Both the position numbers and the translations under genes were made by a program. Positions 39,401-51,400 of a DNA stretch of 64,000 nt are shown here, piece after piece; the stretch's first letter is position 1, and each line of letters starts with the position of its first letter. This stretch comes from Owenia fusiformis. Lineage: Eukaryota > Annelida > Polychaeta > Sabellida > Oweniidae. Location of the stretch: assembly GCA_903813345.2 (NCBI GenBank), contig CAIIXF020000006.1, positions 2,914,001 through 2,978,000 of the forward strand, in the 5' to 3' direction. Under the pieces are notes generated by a model. The model was not told where the DNA came from, searched no databases, and was given only the letters and a program-made list of their open reading frames with translations.

Positions 39401-42400
39401 TGAATTGTATTACATGAAAAAATCGTATTGTCCCCGGGAAAAAAGTCGCATTGGAGCGTATTAATGAAAAAATCGTATTGTCCCCGGGAAAAAATCGTAT
39501 TGGAACGTATTAACCTATTTTTGGTTTTCCTATTATTTTTAACATTGGCTAATTGATAAAAGCATTTTCAAAATGTAACATTTTAGAGGAATGTATAATG
39601 GAATAAATAGGTTATTTCTGGTCGGGATTGAATATGGGTTTCATTCCTCAGAAAATATTATATTGACCTTGGGAAATATGATATTGACACTCGGTCGCTG
39701 CGCTCCCTCGGTCAATATTATATTACCCTTCGGTCAATATCATATTGTCCCTCGGAATAAAACCCATATTCTACCCTCCCAGTAAATAACCTATATATAT
39801 TTCATAATTTTGAGGTTCGGAAATGACCTGTTCATCTTTCAATGATTCTAGCTCCTATTATTTTTAACATTGGCTAATTGATAAAAGCATTTTCAAAATG
39901 TAACATTTTAGAGGAATGTATAATGGAATAAATAGGTTATTTCTGGTCGGGATTGAATATGGGTTTCATTCCTCAGAAAATATGATATTGACCTTGGGAA
40001 ATATGATATTGACACTCGGTAGCTGCGCTCCCTCGGTCAATATTATATTACCCTTCGGTCAATATCATATTGTCCCTCGGAATAAAACCCATATTCTACC
40101 CTCCCAGTAAATAACCTATATATATTTCATAATTTTGAGGTTCGGAAATGACCTGTTCATCTTTCAATGATTCTGGCTAGGTAGTTAGAGACTGTGTCAC
40201 TTTAATACAAAAAACAACTAAATAAATGTATTCACTTATATCTTTCTAATTTTGAATACAACAAATAAACAAGCTGGTCCAGTACATACACAATAAAATC
40301 TGTCAAGTGGAAAATTTCAATAGATCACCATTCAACATTTTGTTACCCATTTCCTAATACAAAATGAACAAGCATGTAATTGGAGATCTTCAAAAGGAGA
40401 ATCCTACTTTTATGTTCCAAAGGTATTCCTTTTACACAGGTGTAACTGTACTTACATTCCCTGATGTGGCAGTGATGAGTGGTGGGGTGTTACTGCCTGA
40501 GAAGCTCCCCAGAAGCTTACTGTTGTAGGACTCCCCATCGTAGATGAAGATATAATCGTATTGGAACGTATTAACCTATTTTTGGTTTTCCTATTATTTT
40601 TAACATTGGCTAATTGATAAAAGCATTTTCAAAATGTAACATTTTAGAGGAATGTATAATGGAATAAATAGGTTATTTCTGGTCGGGATTGAATATGGGT
40701 TTCATTCCTCAGAAAATATTATATTGACCTTGGGAAATATGATATTGACACTCGGTCGATGCGCTCCCTCGGTCAATATTATATTACCCTTCGGTCAATA
40801 TCATATTGTCCCTCGGAATAAAACCCATATTCTACCCTCCCAGTAAATAACCTATATATATTTCATAATTTTGAGGTTCGGAAATGACCTGTTCATCTTT
40901 CAATGATTCTAGCTCCTATTATTTTTAACATTGGCTAATTGATAAAAGCATTTTCAAAATGTAACATTTTAGAGGAATGTATAATGGAATAAATAGGTTA
41001 TTTCTGGTCGGGATTGAATATGGGTTTCATTCCTCAGAAAATATGATATTGACCTTGGGAAATATGATATTGACACTCGGTAGCTGCGCTCCCTCGGTCA
41101 ATATTATATTACCCTTCGGTCAATATCATATTGTCCCTCGGAATAAAACCCATATTCTACCCTCCCAGTAAATAACCTATATATATTTCATAATTTTGAG
41201 GTTCGGAAATGACCTGTTCATCTTTCAATGATTCTGGCTAGGTAGTTAGAGACTCTGTCACTTTAATACAAAAAACAACTAAATAAATGTATTCACTTAT
41301 ATCTTTCTAATTTTGAATACAACAAATAAACAAGCTGGTCCAGTACATACACAATAAAATCTGTCAAGTGGAAAATTTCAATAGATCACCATTCAACATT
41401 TTGTTACCCATTTCCTAATACAAAATGAACAAGCATGTAATTGGAGATCTTCAAAAGGAGAATCCTACTTTTATGTTCCAAAGGTATTCCTTTTACACAG
41501 GTGTAACTGTACTTACATTCCCTGATGTGGCAGTGATGAGTGGTGGGGTGTTACTGCCTGAGAAGCTCCCCAGAAGCTTACTGTTGTAGGACTCCCCATC
41601 GTAGATGAAGATATAATCGTAGGAGCATTCTACACTCAGGTTTTCAAACTTAAGTGTGATGAATTTATCTGGGCTCCCAGCTGAAACAGATATGACATTT
41701 CTCATGTTATGAAACATGTGTAGTAAACTTGTATATCTGAACACCCCTCTAATCTGAATATATGTAGGTACTTGTAGAGTGACAGTAGTAAAATTGAGTG
41801 AAGGCCAAACAGAACTGTGTTATCTTAGTTTAAAAAATCCTCATGCTTTTTTCATTTCCCGTTTGGTGATTTCTGATAACTACCCAAAGACCGTAAAGCC
41901 ATAGCCGGGATATACCTCAAACATAGATAAAGGACATGTTCGTGTCTGGTTCACCCTGCGTGCAGAGTCTAGTTAAACTACACTCTGCCTAGTAGAGACC
42001 ATATTACAGTTTAGTAGCCCCGCCCCCACAACGGGTACCGGTGACAGTTTGGGTAAATTACTTTTGACCTACGCGCTGACCTTCCACCAATCAGCAAGCT
42101 TGAAGAAACATACGCCAAATGCGTTCTAATTAAATATGCACATGTCATTGGTCAATTCCAGGCTGACCATATAAAGAACGTCGGTCAAATTTGGCCGAAG
42201 CTCTCTTTTAAGAAGTAAAGTCAAACGAATGCAAAGGGTATGTCTGGTTAGACCAGCTGAATAAGACATCTACAAGTAGTTATAGAAACGAGAGTTCTGA
42301 CGCACCTTTAACATTGAGTCCTATGGGGAGGGACACGATTTTTCATAGTACCCTCCCTAACATGGGCTCCAATGGGGAGGGACATCTGTGAGCCTCCCTG

Positions 42401-45400
42401 AGCTCGGGAGGCACATACGGGGACCCCACCCCTCCCCCCTCGGCGTGGTGGCGTGTACATATTTCGGGAATCTCGGGCCCTAAGGGTAACGGACGCCCTA
42501 CCCCACGTCTGTACGTTTACTGTAAGGGATACTATTCGAATTCCCGCCAAAAACAATAAATCGATAAACCAGTACGCGTCCCGTTTAACCTTGAAAGCCT
42601 GTACCGTCGGTACAGGTTCTGGTAATTTGATACGGAATATTGACAGCCGGTGAAGTAAAATTAATAAAAACGCGTCAGTCGTTGACTGGTAATCGATAAT
42701 AGGTAAGACCGTACCCGCCGGTACAGGCTCGAGTGATTTCTTACATGTTGTGGCACGTGGGGCGTGACTTAAACAATAAGTTCGTCTCGTTAATTATAGT
42801 ACGTACCGGAAACAGCCACTAGTCAAAGGGTATATAAAAAGATAAGTTCATTTAGTTTTCATAACGTTAAATACTTAATCACCAAAGATGCCGATTGGAA
42901 AATTTCGAGTACCATCTAATATTAAAACAATAAAAAATGGGGAATTTATTGAAACAATTTCGACACCAAAAATTGTTTTAATGAAGATATGCGACGGAAT
43001 GTTCAGCGCCGTCAACGACAATGGAGTTGACATCAGAAATTACCAAATATGGCCAATCACGGGGATCACAAACGTATGTAATGCCTACGGAACGTGCGCT
43101 GGTGTATTTCTAACCCATAATCAAATGGCGCGACTTATCGACAATTTACCACACGTCACTGAAAAATTCATGGAAATTGAATCCAAGAAAAAGGCTGATG
43201 TCAAAGAGTGGGACGTTGTATTGGGGGCTCAATTTCGACTCAGCGTTCATCCTAAATTTCGAAGAGTTAATATTAGGGGTAAGGTTTTAAATGATTTGTT
43301 ACTGATCATAGAACATCGAATATACAATTTAAACTGTCATTCATATTGTGGTTACATGTCGTATTTTTTTTTGTATTTTAAAAAGGTTATCATCTCAATA
43401 CATACTCCGATGATCCACGGAAACATTTGCCCGATAGAAACGGTATCGTTATGACACGTGCGGTGTTTGAGCTATTTGTGGACAGCCTTATTAAATACGG
43501 GCTTGTTCAACCAACCGAACCTCATTGTGTAATAACGGGTCACGCAGAAAAAAGTGAAGCTGATAGTTGTAGTGAATGCAGTTATTTCGACCCCGTGGAT
43601 TTCAGTAACTAGAGTTAAATATGATGTATCACACAGTAGAAATAAAGACATATATACGAACGAGAGTTCTGACGCACCTTTAACATTGAGTCCTATGGGG
43701 AGGGACACGATTTTTCATAGTACCCTCCCTAACATGGGCTCCAATGGGGAGGGACATCTGTGAGCCTCCCTGAGCTCGGGAGGCACATACGGGGACCCCA
43801 CCCCTCCCCCCTCGGCGTGGTGGCGTGTACATATTTCGGGAATCTCGGGCCCTAAGGGTAACGGACGCCCTACCCCACGTCTGTACGTTTACTGTAAGGG
43901 ATACTATTCGAATTCCCGCCAAAAACAATAAATCGATAAACCAGTACGCGTCCCGTTTAACCTTGAAAGCCTGTACCGTCGGTACAGGTTCTGGTAATTT
44001 GATACGGAATATTGACAGCCGGTGAAGTAAAATTAATAAAAACGCGTCAGTCGTTGACTGGTAATCGATAATAGGTAAGACCGTACCCGCCGGTACAGGC
44101 TCGAGTGATTTCTTACATGTTGTGGCACGTGGGGCGTGACTTAAACAATAAGTTCGTCTCGTTAATTATAGTACGTACCGGAAACAGCCACTAGTCAAAG
44201 GGTATATAAAAAGATAAGTTCATTTAGTTTTCATAACGTTAAATACTTAATCACCAAAGATGCCGATTGGAAAATTTCGAGTACCATCTAATATTAAAAC
44301 AATAAAAAATGGGGAATTTATTGAAACAATTTCGACACCAAAAATTGTTTTAATGAAGATATGCGACGGAATGTTCAGCGCCGTCAACGACAATGGAGTT
44401 GACATCAGAAATTACCAAATATGGCCAATCACGGGGATCACAAACGTATGTAATGCCTACGGAACGTGCGCTGGTGTATTTCTAACCCATAATCAAATGG
44501 CGCGACTTATCGACAATTTACCACACGTCACTGAAAAATTCATGGAAATTGAATCCAAGAAAAAGGCTGATGTCAAAGAGTGGGACGTTGTATTGGGGGC
44601 TCAATTTCGACTCAGCGTTCATCCTAAATTTCGAAGAGTTAATATTAGGGGTAAGGTTTTAAATGATTTGTTACTGATCATAGAACATCGAATATACAAT
44701 TTAAACTGTCATTCATATTGTGGTTACATGTCGTATTTTTTTTTGTATTTTAAAAAGGTTATCATCTCAATACATACTCCGATGATCCACGGAAACATTT
44801 GCCCGATAGAAACGGTATCGTTATGACACGTGCGGTGTTTGAGCTATTTGTGGACAGCCTTATTAAATACGGGCTTGTTCAACCAACCGAACCTCATTGT
44901 GTAATAACGGGTCACGCAGAAAAAAGTGAAGCTGATAGTTGTAGTGAATGCAGTTATTTCGACCCCGTGGATTTCAGTAACTAGAGTTAAATATGATGTA
45001 TCACACAGTAGAAATAAAGACATATATACGTCAATGTAAGTAATATAGTCATTCATACTTAGGTTTTTGAACATGATAGGTCGATTATTAGTTTTGAGCG
45101 TTATTGGAACATGCTGCATTTGTCAAAACATCAATGTTACTCGACACTTTAATGAAACTGAAAACGTAACACCTTATTACGTACTGAAACCATATATTAG
45201 TAGTAGTTACGATGTAAATCTAGAGACTCCAATGGCCTTAAGCTTTACCGGAGGTGTTTTAACTTTTGTTATCATAGGTGAGTTACGCGATTTTTGACAA
45301 ACTATAACACAACGTAATGTTTGGTTTATATTTAATAGTGGTAACTAATGCTATATCATTTTTAGGTAATGTGTTATGGCTTAGAATGTTAACGAGATCC

Positions 45401-48400
45401 AAATTACCGATGGTTAAGGATGAAAGACAAAGGGAGCCTATGATAGCCATATAAAATTCATACAATGTGTACAAAAGATATACGACAAATAAATAAGAAT
45501 GTATTAAACTACAAGATCTTGTAGATCAGAAAATCCCTTAATTTGTTTGTTTATTGTTCTTTAATTGTTTAAAACTTAGTGAAACATTCGATGTAAGTTT
45601 ATTAATTCCAAAGTTTCAACATTTGTACAAAATCATTAATTACAGACCTACACACAAAGTTGCAATGTCATCTACTTAGAAACACGTGTATATTCGATTA
45701 GGGTGACATCTTCAAATATTAAAATACTCTGTACGATGCTGACATCTAGTGGTAGTTGGATATCACAACATTGATACAAATATATAACATTTATCGAGTA
45801 TACATATTCAATAATTGTTTAACATTAAACACCTTTGGAATGTAATCATATGATATTGTTTACACGTGTATTGCGATTTAGCATTGAAATTGCGAACCGC
45901 GATTGAGTAAATTAGCATTTGAGGCTTTTTGAACACCGCATCAATGAGGATTTAAATCGACCTCTTTAAGAAAACTTTAAGACAACTATGTTGTTGTTTT
46001 TTTGAAAATTACATGCAGAATTTTAAAAAAAAACGTCAAATAGAATAAATTCTGGTCTTGAATAAATATGCAGATTTCCTAAAATCTTTTTTTAAATACC
46101 TTTCCTATATTTCAATACTATTTAGCGATTCCTCAATTAAAACAAAAATACGAAGTGAACCAAGTAACTTGGGAAGATCACATGAATTACATGAGTTTAA
46201 TTGATTTATATCGGTCTAATTAAATACAATGGTAAATAAGACAGCTATAATTAAGTAGGCAAAGTCTGTATTTAGTCCAACAAACAAGTTTACGCCTACA
46301 GGGGTGATATTCATATCATTGTATTCAAATATGTCCTAATAGAGTGTTTAAAATGGCAGCCATTTTGCTTTGTTTTTACGTGGTCTCTTAAGAGCTTTGG
46401 CCGGAATACCCGGTACTTTGTACGATGTGGCGCTTCTTTTGTAAATGAACCTAGGTGTATTATCGGTATAGCTAGGCATCCCTATTGCATCATCATCATC
46501 ATCACTGGTTGATAGCCCCGTGTCATGATTTTGTTTACTGGAGGTACCTTCCTTAAAGTCGCTATCGGATGGGGCATCCAATTTATTTTCCGAGGAAAAC
46601 GTAGATGCATCATTACTCCCGGAATCAACTTGCTTCGTTTGACTAGGTTTACGTGTACCTATTCCACCATCCATTTTATCAGTATTAGTTGGCGACTGAT
46701 CTATGGTTTTGTTATTTCCCTCCTCAGTTTTACGCGTGGAATTTTCGAGTCTGATATATTTATCATAAGGTATCAAAACAGATTTGATCATAGCTGCAAT
46801 TTTTGGATAAAATTATGAACGGATTTAATCAATAGACCCAAAACTGATGTATTACGTTTGATCAAGTCCTTTCTAAACTTCTTGCTTTTTGATTTGGTCG
46901 CGATGTGTTGTAAAACTCTTTTATGTCGTTTCAATTTTTGTTTATAAAAATTCGCGATAGGGAGACTACCGTGAAGTACGTTAAGAGCTATTTCACCTAG
47001 AACTCGAAGTTGCGTTTCAGTAATTGTATTCAATAAAACTTTCATTTGCTGCAAAGTACTAGTCAAAAGGAATTTTAGGAAGTTTTTATTCCTTTTAATA
47101 AGTGCTGACATCGTGACATGTCTTTTATATGTTGTCCGGTAACCGTCTGGATCTATACTGACGCGTTCAATTAACTTTTGGGTTTATAAATGATAGGATC
47201 TTCATTCGGAAATATACGTGTGCGTAATCTATATTCATCAACGCCATCTGGCGACATATCCACGACTATGTAACCGTACCTTTCCGAAGTGGCGTCCAAA
47301 TAGCTGTCCATGAAATATTTCGTTTTATCCGGATATATCTGACCAGCCAAACACTTTAGTTGTCTTTTATCACGATTTGCCTTGAAAATGATGAAATACT
47401 GCGTATTTAATGAAATATTTCTAGCGCTAGGACCCTGACACAAGGCGTTTTGTGTTAGAAAAAGGACATTCATATTTCTATGATGACATAATTGCGTGAA
47501 TATTTTGGCAGCCTCTCTACTTTGACATACGCTAGCCATTAAATCATCTAGAACTAGAAATGTTGGTATCGATATATCTTTCGTAAAATTTAAGATCTCT
47601 TCCTCGTCGACTAGTCCTTCGTGAAATATGATTTCATCTTTAAATTGTAGCTCCATATCGCGGTACACGGATTGCCAAGTTGCGTAACAAAACAATATTT
47701 TGGAAGGTGAATTCGAACTATTTTGAAACAAGGCATCTCTATGTTTTAGAATTTTGAAACACATGTTAGTTTTCCCTGATTGAGACGCTCCTATCATGGC
47801 GATAGAGGTAGGCGAATTAAAGGGCACCAGGCTATGTGTCATGACTTCGACGGTTGAACTTACAATGATAAATACTTGTTTTGCGAAGTCTTTTATTTAA
47901 ACAATCGGGCCATTGATGATTTTTAATAAGTTAGTACCAAAGAACAAATATAATTTTTTACCTAATCCATTTTATTTCGATACACAATAGTATAACATAA
48001 ATAGAATATAAACAATTATATCTAATTAACTTTCTAAAGCCTGAATATTCGGTATGCAGGTTTGGCATTCTACATAAGTCACTGCGGATTTGGTAGAAAA
48101 GTGAGTCTTGAAATAATCTATGGTGATTAGATCATTGTAATAAGTATCCTCGATATTATAGTCGTTCAATATACCTAGTAAGCTTTCATTTCTACGAATA
48201 TAACGATCCATTACAACTAATGTATATTGGCCACAGATTGTACTTTCATCATCTTGAAGTCTCAAGTTATTGTATATAAATGTATCCGAATTATTTCGTA
48301 TGAATTCAAATAGACCATATTTTCGAGGATGACCACCCAAACTGTCAAAATACATACATGTTTTCTGACCCAACGTGTCAATCTTGAATACAAGTAAGAC

Positions 48401-51400
48401 CCAATGTAATCCGGGGTGATCGTGCTTGGCCGTATTGACGATATAAACGGCTAATTTACTCGGAGAAAACCGCGGTAATTCGTCTTTGGCGCAGACCCTA
48501 CGGTAGGCGGTTTTTAAATAAGATGTAGATTCTAATATATGCCTTAATTGGAGAGAGTTCATTATGTTATGACGTTCCTAGCCTCGTCTATCTGAATAAC
48601 TTTGGGAAACTCCGCCAAAATCAGGATGTTGATCGCTTCTTGTAGAGGTTTTTGAAAATGACCATTGATGGATAAATTACCCCTTCTCTCGATTGAATTA
48701 ACTTGCGTACTGCCGATGTTATTGACGTCAAATCTTAAAATTGTAGTTCCGTTGGCGAATTCGTCTCTGGATATGCTCGCGTTTCGTTTTTGGTCGTTAA
48801 ACTGGGGAAATAAGTTGTTGTAACACGTTATATACGTGTTCAGCAAACCGCCTGTTCTGTAATCTAATGTTACGGGATTGGTCACGCTTAGTCCATCGAC
48901 TAACACGTCTAGATAATCTAAGTTGAAATGTTGAAAGTTGAAAGGATTCAAATCGTACACGCCCATTTGAGATCGAGCCGTGACCATGACTAGGTATATC
49001 GTTTGAGGCACCCTACCTAGAAATAAATTATCGATTTGAAAATTGCGGTTTCCGGTGGCCACACTTAAACTTTTCATTTCTCTGCCGATGTACGGATATT
49101 GAGCCAGATTCGTCTTTAACGTTTGGGCGTGACCTTCCAATACACCGGGTGTCGGCTCAATTTTGGCAATTCTTAGAAATGCGTCGGTAATCTTAACCTT
49201 ATAAGCTACGTCGTTATCATGAGCCGCTAGGTTAAAGGCAGCCGGGGATGGTGTTAGTTTGACTTGAATATCAATGTTATTCAACAAATATTTTTCAATC
49301 TTAAAGATGTCAGCGTGCAATGGACCCGCCATTTCAACCTCCAAACTCTCGATCGTGTGCGCCATTCTCCTCAGAAATCCATTATTTTTGGAGTCAAACC
49401 CGTTATGGTCGTTACCTAGACTGGCTTCATCCTTAAAATACATTTGGGATGATAAGTAACCTTGCATATCTGCTGCTGATGTGTTTAGTACTGTTTGAAT
49501 ATAACTTGTGTACGGGTAATAAGGTCCCGATGTTGAAATTGATTTTTGCTGCATTTGAACATCCACTTGCGAGAATAATGAATGTAACCAAAGATTAGCG
49601 CAAGTAACTTTGGGTGCAGATGCCGCCGGGTCGTTTGGATCTATAGGCAATGGACTCCCATCCGGCATGGTTATTTTTGCCTTGACGAATAACACTGTTT
49701 TACTCAAATCTAAGTAGTGATCTCCGTTATTTGTTATATCGAAGGTTAATGGATTACCATCTGATAAATTGATCGGTCTAAAATTGACGTATTTCAACTG
49801 TTTCGTGCTGACATCTGTATCACGGGTTTCAAAAATCATAAACTGCTCGTTCACAACCTCGTTAGAACTGTCCATAATGTTATCCATTTTTATTTATTTG
49901 TTTTTGTTTTATCTGTTTTTCCCTTTTAATCAAATATGGTACTTATACCGAGCGTGTTATTTTCACGTTTTCCACGTTTTTTCTTTAATATGGTGTTACT
50001 CCCTTCGATACCTTTGGTACGTGTGGTCTTATTTTTAAATACGGTAGGTTTTATAGATTTAATCCGGGGGCCTGTATCTATGATGTTATCACGACGCATG
50101 CGCGCTCTAGCTCTTTGAACACTAGCTTCAGACGGCGATATCATAGTTACACGCGACCCACTTCCGGTTTGGTCGGTTGCACCACTTTTCAAAGGAACGT
50201 AATGAGCCTTGTTAACTTTAATTTTAACCATTTTTTTCTCTGGTTTTGAGAACAGATCTGTCCAGATATCCATAGCCTTTGTATTAGATTGGCGAAAAGT
50301 TTACTCAAATATGTAATCTCTTTTTAAAATGTAAAACGCAGGATGTGGGACTATTACTCGTAAATTCAACTGGAGAACCGTCCTGATAAGTCAAAGCAAT
50401 ACTAATCTCGTTAAAATTATTTAGTCCTAAATCCACGTAATATATATTTTTAAATTCACAGTATGTCTTAGATGTCGATATAGTACGTAGGATCGTCCTC
50501 GAAGTTGGTCCTACTAATGATTCACCTATTATATTACAATATACGTATATTAAGCCTTTATTTATACGTTTACCTAGACAAATTCCGGTTAAACCGCAAG
50601 TCCAGTTTTCTAATTTTTTAAATGTTTGGTAATTGGGTAACTTGCTGGTAAATTTACTTTGAGTGTTATCCGCGTAATGAATTAAGGAATCCTCGCTCGA
50701 AAGATGTGCGTACGTCTGTTTCAAACTCATAACTAAATTAACTAGTAATGTTTCTTCTTAAATACTAAGGTGCGAGGCGAGTCTATCGAGTATCTATCGG
50801 CTCATTGGTCTAGCAGTACGATTCTCAATTTGGTTGTGATAGGTTTCGGGGGTCGAATCCCGGACGGGCCTATTTTTAAAAAATGATTTCATTTTAATTA
50901 CCGTGTCTTTAAATTTCAGAGGCCAAACAAAATATAAAGTTAATTTACATGATCCTTTATTAAGCATAGGTTGCTTTAAGAATACGTATACAGTGTTATA
51001 GAATAGTCACTGGCCCTTTTTTAATGGTTCACTGACACTGAGTTTTCATTTACCTATTATATAGAAATTACGATCGAATCGATCTCATTACAGGCAGTAT
51101 AATTAACGAGACGAACTTATTGTTTAAGTCACGCCCCACGTGCCACAACATGTAAGAAATCACTCGAGCCTGTACCGGCGGGTACGGTCTTACCTATTAT
51201 CGATTACCAGTCAACGACTGACGCGTTTTTATTAATTTTACTTCACCGGCTGTCAATATTCCGTATCAAATTATCAGAACCTGTACCGACGGTTCAGGCT
51301 TTCAAGGTTAAACGGGACGCGTACTGGTTTATCGATTTATTGTTTTTGGCGGGAATTCGAATAGTATCCCTTACAGTAAACGTACAGACGTGGGGGTAGG

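Larger units (their letters stand above)
39500..41621. repeat. 1,061 bp tandem duplication (39500-40560 and 40561-41621) with exon fragment
   Basis: The two units match almost fully. The breakpoint shares AATCGTA (39493-39499, 40554-40560, 41615-41621). The first unit ends in a partial copy of CUB exon 2 (40456-40560, with donor but no acceptor). Each unit itself holds a 325 bp repeat in two copies, giving four hairpins. Confidence 0.88.
43659..45030 (+). repeat. 1,372 bp tandem duplication inside the element (unit 2; unit 1 = 42287-43658)
   Basis: Unit 2 repeats unit 1 with no difference noticed by eye, including the TIR (43659-44170), TATA box, intron and whole PC4-like gene. The junction runs TATACG then AACGAGAG. 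This leaves an internal TIR copy that could pair with the right TIR. Confidence 0.9.

Noticed and set aside
39591-41171. Four near-identical 64-residue plus-strand frames
   Set aside because: They lie on hairpin elements and are alike only because the DNA is duplicated.
42308-42556. 82-residue minus-strand frame in the TIR, repeated at 43680-43928
   Set aside because: Recurs with the TIR, low-complexity Gly/Arg-rich, overlaps presumed regulatory sequence.
45455-46347. Search for a polymerase or integrase remnant in the element's gap
   Set aside because: No frame or motif recognised on either strand; space is under 0.9 kb.
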